From an uncultured Lachnospiraceae bacterium (GTDB lineage: Bacteria; Bacillota; Clostridia; Lachnospirales; Lachnospiraceae): a stretch of 29,014 nt of DNA. Where the stretch lies: positions 1-29,014 of the forward strand of contig CAKZZH010000138.1 in assembly GCA_937885345.1 (NCBI GenBank), read 5' to 3'. Made by a program: the position numbers and the translations under genes. Shown here one piece after another: positions 14,758-22,964 of the stretch. The first letter of the stretch is position 1. Every line of letters begins with the position of its first letter. Under the pieces are notes generated by a model. That model saw only the letters and a list, made by a program, of their open reading frames with translations. It was not told where the DNA came from and ran no database searches.

Positions 14758-15698
14758 ATATTAAGTCCTGTTGCTTCGTCCAATCCGAGCATTATGTTCA
14801 TACACTGAACCGCGCTGCCCGATGCGCCTTTACCGAGGTTGTCAAAGCGCGAGCTCACAAGGATTCTCTCGTCATTACCCATTACATAGATTTCCATTCC
14901 GTCACGGCCCGCTACGCTGCCTGCATCAAGAAAGCCGCCAAGTTCTTCGGTCTGTGCGCTGAAAGGCTTTACATCGATAAAACGCTCGCCCTTGTAATAA
15001 TCCGCATAGAAATCTCTGAGAGCCTCCGCTCCCATTGAGACGGAATCAGCATACAAGGGTAGATTAACGATCATTCCGGCATAATAGTCATCAACGATCG
15101 GCGTAAAAAGCGGAGCCCTGTCAAGTCCGCAGATCGCTTTCATTTCTTTGAGATGCTTATGATTCTGAGTAAGGCCGTACTCCCTCGGAGCATATAAATC
15201 CTTAGCCTTATCTTCGCTTTCGTATGCCGCGATCATTTTCTTGCCACCGCCCGAATATCCTGTAAGCGAATAGGTTACGGCCGGGTAATCCTTGGGAAGA
15301 ATACCGCGTGCGATAAGAGGATACATAAGCGCAATGAATCCCGAAGCATGACATCCGGGATTGGCGATTCTTTTACCGTTTCTTATATTCTCACGAAACG
15401 AAGGAGCAAGCTCGGCAAAACCGTATGCCCAGCCGGGCTCGGTTCTGTGGGCTGTTGATGCATCGATGATTCTTACATTGTCATTGGTAACAAGGCTTAC
15501 GGCCTCGACAGCGGCAGCGTCGGGAAGACACAGAAAAGTAATATCCGATGCATTGATGCACTTTGCTCTCTCTGCGTTGTCCTTTCTAAGCTCGGGATCG
15601 ATATGAATGATCTCTATATCGTCCCTTCCGTCAAGTCTTTCATTGATACGAAGCCCTGTAGTTCCTTCGCTTCCGTCTATATAAATCTTCGGTTTCAT
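14754..15698 (-). CDS. argC: N-acetyl-gamma-glutamyl-phosphate reductase, short (type 2) form
   Basis: ArgC reduces N-acetylglutamyl-phosphate to the semialdehyde in arginine synthesis, using NADPH. The 314-aa protein is of the shorter type 2 class: the N-terminal nucleotide-binding loop is DGSEGTTG (8-15) and the active-site cysteine is Cys116 in NPGCHASG. SLTGYSGGGKK and the conserved C-terminal RFDNLGKGASGSAVQ are present. AGGAG lies seven bases before ATG. It is the last gene of the pyr-pur run, 15 bp behind purD. No other arginine gene is nearby, so its place behind purine genes is unusual. Confidence 0.95.
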   Translation of the reverse strand: MKPKIYIDGSEGTTGLRINERLDGRDDIEIIHIDPELRKDNAERAKCINASDITFLCLPDAAAVEAVSLVTNDNVRIIDASTAHRTEPGWAYGFAELAPSFRENIRNGKRIANPGCHASGFIALMYPLIARGILPKDYPAVTYSLTGYSGGGKKMIAAYESEDKAKDLYAPREYGLTQNHKHLKEMKAICGLDRAPLFTPIVDDYYAGMIVNLPLYADSVSMGAEALRDFYADYYKGERFIDVKPFSAQTEELGGFLDAGSVAGRDGMEIYVMGNDERILVSSRFDNLGKGASGSAVQCMNIMLGLDEATGLNI

Positions 15699-15713
15699 TA
15701 CTTATCTCCTAAA

Positions 15714-16988
15714 TCATTCGGCTTCATCGATCGATCTGCCGATATCATGTCTCATATATTTATTATCAAACTGTACCCACTCGGTCGCCTCATAAGCCTT
15801 GGCTCTGGCTTCTTTGAGAGTGCTTCCGACAGCAGTTATACCAAGGACTCTTCCTCCGTTGGTAACGATGTTGTCGCCGTCGAATTTGGTGCCTGAATGG
15901 AAGCAGAAATAATCATCCTTACCCTTAAAATTCTCAAGGCCGCTGATTATTTTACCCTTCTCGTATGATACGGGATAACCGTCAGAAGCGAGAATCACGC
16001 ATACGCAGGCATTGTCTTCAAACTGAAGATCAACGCTGTCAAGCGTTCCGTCAATGCAGGCATTAAATACATCGATGATGTCGTTCTTGAGCCTGGGAAG
16101 TACGACCTGTGCTTCGGGATCGCCGAATCTTGCGTTGTATTCAAGCACTCTCGGACCATCCTCGGTAAGCATAAGTCCGAAGAAAATAACGCCCTTAAAC
16201 TCACGTCCTTCGGCCTTCATTGCATCAACCGTCGCCTGGTAGATATACTTCTTGCAGAAATCATCAACCTCTGCAGTGTAAAACGGTGAAGGCGAGAAAT
16301 TGCCCATTCCTCCGGTGTTAAGACCTGTATCTCCGTCGCCCGCTCTCTTATGATCCTGAGCGGAGGACATGATCTTGATAGTCTTGCCGTCGACAAATGA
16401 AAGTACCGAAATCTCGCGACCCGTAAGGAATTCCTCAACTACCATTTTATTGCCGGAATCACCGAATTTCTTATCCAGCATGATCGTTTTAACGCCTTCC
16501 ATAGCCTCTTCCACGGTGTTACAGATAAGAACGCCCTTTCCGAGCGCGAGTCCGTCAGCCTTAAGAACGATCGGATATTTGGAGGTCTTAAGATAATCCA
16601 TTGCAGCTTCGGCATCCGTAAAGGTCTCATATGCTGCAGTGGGAATATTGTATTTCTTCATAAGTTCCTTGGAGAAAGCCTTGGAGCCCTCGATGATCGC
16701 GGCATTTGCTCTCGGTCCGAACACACGGAGTCCGGCTTCTTCAAAGCGGTCCACAAGTCCGCCGACAAGAGGATCGTCCATTCCGACTATCGTAAGATCG
16801 ATCTCCTTCTCCTTTGCAAAAGCAACCAGCTTGTCGAATTCCATAGCACCGATATTGACACACTCGGCAAATTCACTGATGCCGGCATTACCGGGCGCAC
16901 AGTATATTTTATCGGCCTTAGCACTCTTGGCACAGGCATAACAGATTGCATGTTCACGGCCACCGCCGCCTACAACAAGGATCTTCAT
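15714..16988 (-). CDS. purD: Phosphoribosylamine-glycine ligase
   Basis: PurD makes glycinamide ribonucleotide from phosphoribosylamine, glycine and ATP, the second step of purine synthesis. The 424-aa protein has the N-terminal GGGGREHAIC loop, PGNAGI, an ATP-grasp domain with KADGLALGKGV, the typical TGLNTGGMG segment, and EYNARFGDPEAQ near the metal site. Length is normal. AAGGAG stands nine bases before ATG. The 77-bp gap to purN is the largest in the purine run; it has a weak stem-loop (17042-17057) without a T run, so read-through from purN is likely. Confidence 0.97.
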   Translation of the reverse strand: MKILVVGGGGREHAICYACAKSAKADKIYCAPGNAGISEFAECVNIGAMEFDKLVAFAKEKEIDLTIVGMDDPLVGGLVDRFEEAGLRVFGPRANAAIIEGSKAFSKELMKKYNIPTAAYETFTDAEAAMDYLKTSKYPIVLKADGLALGKGVLICNTVEEAMEGVKTIMLDKKFGDSGNKMVVEEFLTGREISVLSFVDGKTIKIMSSAQDHKRAGDGDTGLNTGGMGNFSPSPFYTAEVDDFCKKYIYQATVDAMKAEGREFKGVIFFGLMLTEDGPRVLEYNARFGDPEAQVVLPRLKNDIIDVFNACIDGTLDSVDLQFEDNACVCVILASDGYPVSYEKGKIISGLENFKGKDDYFCFHSGTKFDGDNIVTNGGRVLGITAVGSTLKEARAKAYEATEWVQFDNKYMRHDIGRSIDEAE

Positions 16989-17065
16989 AATCTATTTCTC
17001 CTTAAAATAATAATCTCAACGCTTTAATAAAATCTTATCGTCCGCACATAAGTGTGGCTCACGGA

Positions 17066-17662
17066 TCATATCTCACCGTTTACAAATCTCCTGACTGCTT
17101 CGGGAAGGATTTGCCACTCAGCCTGCTCCATAACCCTCTTTTGAAGGATTTCGGGAGTGTCACCCGGCATTACGTCGACCGCCTTCTGGAGAATGATCTC
17201 ACCGGTATCGGTGCCCTCATCCACAAAATGCACAGTAGCACCGGTCACCTTCACGCCTCTATCAAGCACCGCTTCGTGAGGCTTAAGCCCATAGAAGCCT
17301 TTGCCGCAAAATGAAGGGATAAGCGAGGGATGAATGTTAATGATCTTCCTCGGAAAAGCCTCAACCATTGCGGGAGGTATGGCAACAAGAAAGCCCGCAA
17401 GCACGATAAGATCCGGCTTATAAGCACTTACGCCTTCAAGCAATGCTTTATTAAAATCATCGCGTGAAGGATAATCCTTCGGCGAAATGCACTGCGCCGC
17501 AATCCCTGCATTCTTAGCCCTTTCAAGTGCGTACGCACCTGTGTTATTACTTATTACGGCAACTATTTCGCCGTTATCTATATATCCGGATTTTACCGAA
17601 TCGATAAGCGCCTGAAGATTCGTTCCGCCGCCGCTTACCAAAACAACAATACGTTTAGCCAT
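17066..17662 (-). CDS. purN: Phosphoribosylglycinamide formyltransferase
   Basis: PurN transfers a formyl group from 10-formyltetrahydrofolate to GAR, the third step of purine synthesis. The 198-aa protein carries SGGGTNLQALI (10-20) for the phosphate, the catalytic Asn109/His111 in INIHPSLIPSF, and Asp152 in VDEGTDTGEIILQ. AAAGG is eight bases before ATG. It lies 16 bp after purM and follows the order of the pathway. Confidence 0.97.
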   Translation of the reverse strand: MAKRIVVLVSGGGTNLQALIDSVKSGYIDNGEIVAVISNNTGAYALERAKNAGIAAQCISPKDYPSRDDFNKALLEGVSAYKPDLIVLAGFLVAIPPAMVEAFPRKIINIHPSLIPSFCGKGFYGLKPHEAVLDRGVKVTGATVHFVDEGTDTGEIILQKAVDVMPGDTPEILQKRVMEQAEWQILPEAVRRFVNGEI

Positions 17663-17678
17663 TTTATATACCTTTCGA

Positions 17679-18701
17679 TCAAAGTGTTACACCCTTATCG
17701 CCGGCGATCGTCTCACCGATTATAAACGCCTGCTCACCTGCAGCATTTATCGCTTCGACCGTCTTATCGGCATCTGCAGGGTCTACGGCAAGCACCATAC
17801 CAACGCCCATATTAAAGGTGTTGTACATCATCTGCTCGTCAATATTTCCGTCCTTGGCAAGCATCTTAAAGATAGGCGGGATTTCATAACTGTCCTTGTT
17901 TATCTTGGCATTGATCCCGTCGGGAAGCATTCTGGGAATGTTCTCGTAGAATCCACCGCCGGTAATATGGCTGCAGCCCTTAACCTTAACACCTGTATCT
18001 TTAACGCTCTTTAATGCTTTAACATATATTCTGGTGGGAGTGATAAGCGTCTCACCAAGGGTTCCTCCAAGGCAATCATAATAAGTATCAAGTGCCTCCC
18101 TTGTCATCGTAAACACTTTACGAACAAGAGAAAATCCGTTTGAATGAACGCCTGAAGACTTTATCGCCACAAGTGTATCTCCGGGCTTGATATTCTCACC
18201 GGTTATAAGGTCCTTCTTATCCGCAACACCAACCGAGAAACCTGCAAGGTCATATTCGTCAACAGGCATAAGTCCGGGGTGCTCCGCAGTCTCACCGCCG
18301 ATAAGTGCGCAACCGGCCATTTTACAGCCTTCGGCAACGCCCTTAACGATTGTTGCGATCTTCTCGGGTTCGTTCCTGCCGCATGCGATATAGTCGAGGA
18401 AGAACAAAGGCTCACCGCCGGCACAGGCCACATCGTTAACGCACATTGCAACGCAGTCGATTCCGACCGTATCATGCCTGTCAAGAAGGAATGCAAGCTT
18501 GATCTTGGTACCAACGCCGTCTGTTCCGGATAAAAGTACGGGATTGTCCATCTTCTTGATGGCAGACATATCAAAGGCTCCCGAGAAGCCTCCGAGTCCT
18601 CCGAGAACTTCTGCTCTCATAGTTTCCTTAACATGAGCCTTCATAAGCTCTACCGACTTGTATCCTGCCTCAATATCAACTCCGGCTTTCTTGTAATCCA
18701 T
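17679..18701 (-). CDS. purM: Phosphoribosylformylglycinamidine cyclo-ligase
   Basis: PurM closes the imidazole ring to give AIR, using ATP. The 340-aa protein shows GTDGVGTKIKLAF (59-71), DCVAMCVNDV and GGETAEHPG, all typical. A longer frame begins at 18743, but GGAGG lies nine bases before ATG 18701 and the extra residues (MNLSDTRNIW...) do not belong to the family. With this start it follows the purE stop by one base, so the two genes are translationally coupled. Confidence 0.97.
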   Translation of the reverse strand: MDYKKAGVDIEAGYKSVELMKAHVKETMRAEVLGGLGGFSGAFDMSAIKKMDNPVLLSGTDGVGTKIKLAFLLDRHDTVGIDCVAMCVNDVACAGGEPLFFLDYIACGRNEPEKIATIVKGVAEGCKMAGCALIGGETAEHPGLMPVDEYDLAGFSVGVADKKDLITGENIKPGDTLVAIKSSGVHSNGFSLVRKVFTMTREALDTYYDCLGGTLGETLITPTRIYVKALKSVKDTGVKVKGCSHITGGGFYENIPRMLPDGINAKINKDSYEIPPIFKMLAKDGNIDEQMMYNTFNMGVGMVLAVDPADADKTVEAINAAGEQAFIIGETIAGDKGVTL

Positions 18702-18702
18702 A

Positions 18703-19215
18703 TTATTTGTCCTCCATATATTTCTTGTATCCGACAGATTCAATCTTGTCTTTTTTGTGCATTACGCCATCCTTAAGCTCTTCCTTGTATGCGTTGATCT
18801 TCGCAAGAAGCGCGTCATCGGAGGTTGCAAGTATCTTGGCTGCGAGGATTCCCGCATTGGCCGCACCGTCTATGGCAACTGTAGCAACAGGTATACCGCT
18901 GGGCATCTGCACGATCGAATACAGCGAATCAACTCCGCCAACGCTCTTGGTATGAATCGGAACACCGATAACCGGAAGTGGGAAGATCGCTGCACACATA
19001 CCCGGAAGATGAGCGGCTCCGCCTGCTCCGGCAATAATAACTTTGTATCCTTTCTCCTGCGCGCTCTTTGCGTAATCAAAGAACACATCCGGCATTCTGT
19101 GTGCGGATATGATCGTAATATCATATTCGATGCCGAATTTCTCAAGCATTTGTGCCGCTTTGCTCATGATCGGAAGATCCGAATCACTGCCCATTACAAT
19201 TCCAACCTGTGCCAT
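18703..19215 (-). CDS. purE: N5-carboxyaminoimidazole ribonucleotide mutase
   Basis: PurE converts N5-CAIR to CAIR. The 170-aa protein has the class I signature: MGSDSDLPIM (8-17), SAHRMPD (38-44) with the catalytic His, and AGGAAHLPGM. AAGGAG lies ten bases before ATG. It is the first purine gene of the run. PurK, which supplies N5-CAIR in most bacteria, is not in the window. The 43-bp gap before it is too small for a purine riboswitch and shows none. Confidence 0.97.
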   Translation of the reverse strand: MAQVGIVMGSDSDLPIMSKAAQMLEKFGIEYDITIISAHRMPDVFFDYAKSAQEKGYKVIIAGAGGAAHLPGMCAAIFPLPVIGVPIHTKSVGGVDSLYSIVQMPSGIPVATVAIDGAANAGILAAKILATSDDALLAKINAYKEELKDGVMHKKDKIESVGYKKYMEDK

Positions 19216-19258
19216 TGTAAGTACACTCCTTATAAAATATTTTACCTGTAATCTATGA

Positions 19259-19573
19259 TCATACTATGGCCGAAACCATAAGCATTATCAGGAAAACAAC
19301 CATGATACCGCTTGCAACGCTTCCCACTGCGGAAAAGGTGTAATATTTGTTGATCTCACGGTAACTGGTCAGACCGAATATCAGACCGAAAACAGAAAAA
19401 GCCAAAGATAAAAGAGCAACTGTACCGACCGATGTGCCCCCAAATCCTTCGGCTTTGTATGATAAAATAACGGATAACACGAATAAGAGTACGGAAATAA
19501 GCGCCATACCGGACGCTACAATCCCGCCTACCGCATGTTTTCTGTTGGAAAATTTATTCTTATATCCGGCCAC
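19259..19573 (-). CDS. Small integral membrane protein, 104 aa, function unknown
   Basis: I cannot assign a function. The protein starts with a basic segment (AGYKNKFSNRKHA) and has three likely transmembrane helices at about 15-39, 48-67 and 79-103, with TSYREINKYYTFS between the last two. It may belong to a small DUF family common in Lachnospiraceae, which I name only as a possibility. It sits between pyrE and purE with gaps of 34 and 43 bp and should be co-transcribed with them, but nothing in it points to nucleotide metabolism. Confidence 0.75.
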   Translation of the reverse strand: MAGYKNKFSNRKHAVGGIVASGMALISVLLFVLSVILSYKAEGFGGTSVGTVALLSLAFSVFGLIFGLTSYREINKYYTFSAVGSVASGIMVVFLIMLMVSAIV

Positions 19574-19607
19574 TTAAATCACCTAATAACTGTATATTCT
19601 GCGCAGA

Positions 19608-20285
19608 TCAAAACTGTGCGCCGTACTGCTCATAATATGCATCAATAGCAGCCTTGATCGTATCATCGAGTATAACATGTCCCTTGTACGGCTTATTGTA
19701 CAGATGTTCAACCACGTCAGCCATCGTAACGATAGCGGTTGTTTCGATCCCGTAATTCTCACGGATCTCACAGAGTGCGCTCCTTACGCCTTGGCCTCTC
19801 TCCATTCTGTCAACCGATACAACCATACCGATCACATTCACATCGCCCTGGGCTTTAATAATGGGGAGCGTCTCCTGGATGGAAGTTCCCGCAGTGGTAA
19901 CATCCTCGATTATAACTACTTTATCGCCGTCTTTAATAGGGCTTCCGAGAAGAATACCCTTATCGCCGTGATCCTTAACCTCCTTACGGTTGGAGCAGTA
20001 TCCGACATCATTCCCGTAAAGTTCGGAAATAGCGGCTGCCGTAGTGACGGAAAGAGGAATGCCCTTATAGGCCGGTCCAAAAAGAACGTCAAAATCCGTT
20101 CCGTATTTCTCGCTTATAGCCCTGGCATAATACTGTCCGAGGCGTCTGAGCTGGCTTCCGGTACGATAGAAGCCCGTATTAATAAAAAACGGTGTCTTGC
20201 GCCCACTCTTAGTTACGAAATCTCCGAACTTCAGGACCTGACAATCCACCATAAATTCAATAAATTCACTCTTATATTGTTCCAT
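19608..20285 (-). CDS. pyrE: Orotate phosphoribosyltransferase
   Basis: PyrE joins orotate to PRPP to form OMP in pyrimidine synthesis. The 225-aa protein contains the PRPP loop IIEDVTTAGTS (125-135), KSGRKTPFFINTG (26-38) and FGPAYKGIPL (69-78). A TTG at 20288 could extend the frame by one codon, but ATG 20285 has AAGGAG eight bases before it and is preferred. It is the longer bacterial form of the enzyme. It lies 45 bp behind the 139-aa gene and before the purine genes; pyrF and other pyr genes are not here. Confidence 0.96.
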   Translation of the reverse strand: MEQYKSEFIEFMVDCQVLKFGDFVTKSGRKTPFFINTGFYRTGSQLRRLGQYYARAISEKYGTDFDVLFGPAYKGIPLSVTTAAAISELYGNDVGYCSNRKEVKDHGDKGILLGSPIKDGDKVVIIEDVTTAGTSIQETLPIIKAQGDVNVIGMVVSVDRMERGQGVRSALCEIRENYGIETTAIVTMADVVEHLYNKPYKGHVILDDTIKAAIDAYYEQYGAQF

Positions 20286-20330
20286 CAATATATCTCCTTA
20301 ATAATTCTTCATTAAAGCCATAATATTTTA

Positions 20331-20750
20331 TCACAAAAACGCGTTGTTTTCAAGGACTCGAACGCCCGTAATTATATTACCGAGGCACTTTCTAAGAGGC
20401 TCTTCATCCTGCGCATTCACGATCACATATTCCCAGTCCATATTAACCCTTTGAGAAAGCCTGTCGCCGTATGAAGAGACCGGATCGGTAAGCACATGAC
20501 TCGCCCTGCAGCCAAGGGAATTGTAGAACAGATCCCCTCCGATAAGCTTAAGATCAAAGCCTGCGAGATTATAAGTAACAAGATAGTCCGGTGCATATAT
20601 GCCAATAGTGTTCTGCAGCGGAAAACCGCCGTCCTTACCTATCGTCATCAGTTTGGTCTCATACCTGCCGCGGAGGTATTTCTCGGCTTTTGCGGCCATT
20701 TTATGCACATCCTGCGGATCGGATTCATTAATTACAATTAATGCTTTCAT
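20331..20750 (-). CDS. Hypothetical protein, 139 aa, first gene of the pyrE-pur run
   Basis: Not recognised with confidence. The protein is soluble and alternates beta strands and helices as in a Rossmann-like half: KALIVINESDPQDVHKMA at the start, then YLVTYNLAGFDLKLIGGDLF, ASHVLTD and EYVIVNAQDEE. The middle part loosely resembles N-terminal regions of CgeB/DUF3880 glycosyltransferases, and such a gene lies just opposite; this is only a hint. GGAG is seven bases before ATG. It has the best promoter of the region and leads the pyrE operon. Confidence 0.75.
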   Translation of the reverse strand: MKALIVINESDPQDVHKMAAKAEKYLRGRYETKLMTIGKDGGFPLQNTIGIYAPDYLVTYNLAGFDLKLIGGDLFYNSLGCRASHVLTDPVSSYGDRLSQRVNMDWEYVIVNAQDEEPLRKCLGNIITGVRVLENNAFL

Positions 20751-20781
20751 AAGCCTTCTCCATTTGGTATATTAGATATAA

Positions 20782-20810
20782 AGTATAACAATTAAGGGAG
20801 CTGCGGTCAA
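20782..20810 (-). promoter_or_regulatory. Promoter of the 139-aa gene / pyrE / pur run
   Basis: Minus strand TTGACC (20805-20810), exactly 17 bp, TATACT (20782-20787). The -35 box includes the first base of the start codon of the divergent glycosyltransferase and lies over its ribosome-binding region, so polymerase binding here and transcription of the opposite gene should interfere. Confidence 0.75.
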
Positions 20811-21973
20811 TGAAGCTTTTGTTTTTTGAGTGGAACTCATGGCAGTCGCGTGATATGGAATGCGCCCTTCGCGACATACCGGAAATCGAATATAAAAGCG
20901 CATCCTACGAATTCAAAAACGCTGACTCGGATGAGCATTTTATCGAGTGCTTCACCGCAATCCTTTCTGAAGGCTCATACGACAAAGTCTTTTCGATCAA
21001 TTTCTGGCCGCTCGTATCCGAGGTTTGCAAGCGCTTCTCGATCCCTTATATTTCCTGGAGCTACGACTGTCCACTTAATCTCACCGATCTGAGCATTCTC
21101 GATAACGAAGTTAATACCGTATATGTCTTTGACTATATGCAGGCAAAGTCTCTAAGCGATGCCGGTCACACAAGAGTATTTCATATGCCTCTTGCCGCAA
21201 GCCCCTATAAAATGTCCTTCGCAGATACACCATCCGACGCAGCTGCACAAAGCCCGGCCTCAAGCGCCGGTTACGCATGCGATGTATCTTTTATCGGAAG
21301 GCTCTATGCGGGCGATTATGACTATATGCTGTCGCCGCTCAGCCCTGAAATGAAAGGGAAGATCAACCACATCGTAAGCAAGCAGTTTGACGTTTACGGT
21401 GATTACATGATCCCGAGAATGCTTGATAGCGAGCTTATGAGCACCCTTAATGCCGAATATGCCAAAGCCTCGGGCGAAACATATTCCGTTAACAATAGGC
21501 AGATGGAATTCCTTCTTGCAAGCGAAGTTACAAGGCGTGAGCGCCTCTCTGCGCTCACTCTTATTACCAAGAAGCATCCGGTTAACCTTTATTCCAACGA
21601 GAATGTCACTAATATCCCGAATCTAAGATGCAAAGGCGTGGCAGGATATTATTCGGATATGCCTTTTATATTTAATATGAGCCGCATCAATCTCAACATA
21701 TCGCTCAAAGCCATACAGACCGGCATTCCGCTCAGGGTTATGGATATTTTATCGTGCGGAGGATTCGTTCTGTCCAATTACCAGGAGGAGATGGAAGCGT
21801 ATTTTAAGCCGGGCAAGGAGATCGTTCTCTACGAGAGCATTTCCGAACTCCCTGAACTTATCGACTACTATCTTACCCACGAAGAGGAGCGCGCGGCTAT
21901 AGCAAAAGCAGGAAGTCTCAAGGCCCTTAATGAATTCGGCCTTACAGACTCCCTGCGTAAAATACTTATTTAA
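20810..21973 (+). CDS. CgeB/DUF3880-type glycosyltransferase
   Basis: A 387-aa GT-B-like glycosyltransferase, cytoplasmic, donor and acceptor unknown. The N-terminal half has the DUF3880 pattern (SINFWPLVSEVCKRFSIPYI followed by SWSYDCP), the middle has DVSFIGRLYAG, and the C-terminal half has the family-1 pattern: NLNISLKAIQTGIPLRVMD, then ILSCGGFVLSNYQEEMEAYFKPGKEIVLY. In Lachnospiraceae such genes often modify surface polymers or flagellin, but nothing here shows which. AGGGAG stands nine bases before ATG. It is the only complete plus-strand gene in the window; its 3' end faces the 302-aa gene at 14 bp with no terminator hairpin between. Confidence 0.88.
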   Translation: MKLLFFEWNSWQSRDMECALRDIPEIEYKSASYEFKNADSDEHFIECFTAILSEGSYDKVFSINFWPLVSEVCKRFSIPYISWSYDCPLNLTDLSILDNEVNTVYVFDYMQAKSLSDAGHTRVFHMPLAASPYKMSFADTPSDAAAQSPASSAGYACDVSFIGRLYAGDYDYMLSPLSPEMKGKINHIVSKQFDVYGDYMIPRMLDSELMSTLNAEYAKASGETYSVNNRQMEFLLASEVTRRERLSALTLITKKHPVNLYSNENVTNIPNLRCKGVAGYYSDMPFIFNMSRINLNISLKAIQTGIPLRVMDILSCGGFVLSNYQEEMEAYFKPGKEIVLYESISELPELIDYYLTHEEERAAIAKAGSLKALNEFGLTDSLRKILI

Positions 21974-21987
21974 TTGTGTCCGTTATT

Positions 21988-22896
21988 CTAGAGACGGCGA
22001 AGCTTAAGCATTCCCTCAGCGTAATTAATGAGTCCGTCGTCACCGGCCTTAAACTCTTTCCAAGGCGACAGTTTCTCTCCCATTACCTCGGCTTCAATGC
22101 CGCTGTCATAATAGTATACACCGTCAACTGCCTTCCACGTGGTCTCCTCACATGCAAAGTATCCATCTTTAACCTCCGTGAACATGCCACTTTCAATGGC
22201 TTTCTTGATCTCTTCTTCGGTTGCTTCCTCGGGAATCTTCATCCATGTGATGATCTTATGATCCTCGGTAACATCATACCTGGAGTCAAAGAACCGCATA
22301 TATTCACGGATCTCATCTTCCTCTATCCTGCCTTCTTCAACCTCCTTTTTAAGAGTGAAAGCAGCATCTTCTCTGTTCATAAGCGAAGGGCCTTCGCCCA
22401 CGAAAATAAGGCATTTCTCGGTTACATATGTACCAACGATCGCATTAAGTCCCGCATCTGCTTCGGTAGGTTTGGCATCTGCGGCCTGAATGATCGGTGT
22501 AACCTCACCCTCCGCAATCTTCTTAAGAGCAATTGCAAGAAAACCCATTGAGAAAACAATGACATCGCCCTGCCTTACAAGAGTCTCGACATTCTTTTTG
22601 AAAAGATCGTCGGGAACATTATAGAATGCTCCCACAGTGTAATGGTACTGACCGATATCCGTCTGCTCCCAGGTACCTTCCTCTGTTTTACCGGTAGAAA
22701 TATCGCTCAATGTAAGTGTGTGATCTTCTCTGAATGTGTAATGAATTGCGGAAAAATCTCTTCCGTCATCACTCTTGAACTTTGCTGCGGGAATGTGAGC
22801 AAGATCATTGGAAAAAGCGTTAACCACATAATCAACCTGCCACTCTCCCACGATAAATTTAAGGCCGTCCCTCTGCATCATTTCACTAAGTTCCAT
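21988..22896 (-). CDS. Hypothetical protein, 302 aa, lipocalin-like strand pattern
   Basis: I do not recognise a function. The protein has no signal peptide or membrane segment. Residues 13-120 look like a small beta-barrel of the lipocalin kind (FIVGEWQVDYV, HYTFREDHTLTLSD, GTWEQTDIGQYHYTV). A second strand-rich part follows from about 150 (IVGTYVTEKCLIFVGEG), and the end (WKAVDGVYYYDSGIEAEVMG) again has alternating strands. An acidic helical segment lies between. The start has AGGAG eight bases before ATG. It lies 68 bp behind the GH2 gene with no terminator in between, so it may belong to the mannoside operon. Confidence 0.8.
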   Translation of the reverse strand: MELSEMMQRDGLKFIVGEWQVDYVVNAFSNDLAHIPAAKFKSDDGRDFSAIHYTFREDHTLTLSDISTGKTEEGTWEQTDIGQYHYTVGAFYNVPDDLFKKNVETLVRQGDVIVFSMGFLAIALKKIAEGEVTPIIQAADAKPTEADAGLNAIVGTYVTEKCLIFVGEGPSLMNREDAAFTLKKEVEEGRIEEDEIREYMRFFDSRYDVTEDHKIITWMKIPEEATEEEIKKAIESGMFTEVKDGYFACEETTWKAVDGVYYYDSGIEAEVMGEKLSPWKEFKAGDDGLINYAEGMLKLRRL

Positions 22897-22964
22897 TTTA
22901 TACTCTCCTTTCGTTCTTCAATCATCTTTTTCATCGGCTCGCTCTAAGGCCTGATGCAAAACGC

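Noticed and set aside
17042..17057. Stem-loop CCGCAC/GTGTGG between purN and purD as a terminator
   Set aside because: Only six pairs including one G-T, and no T run on the minus strand.
19216..19258. Purine riboswitch before purE
   Set aside because: The 43-bp gap is shorter than the aptamer and lacks its conserved stems.
21974..21987. Shared terminator between the convergent glycosyltransferase and 302-aa genes
   Set aside because: The gap is 14 bp and neither strand forms a hairpin with a T run.
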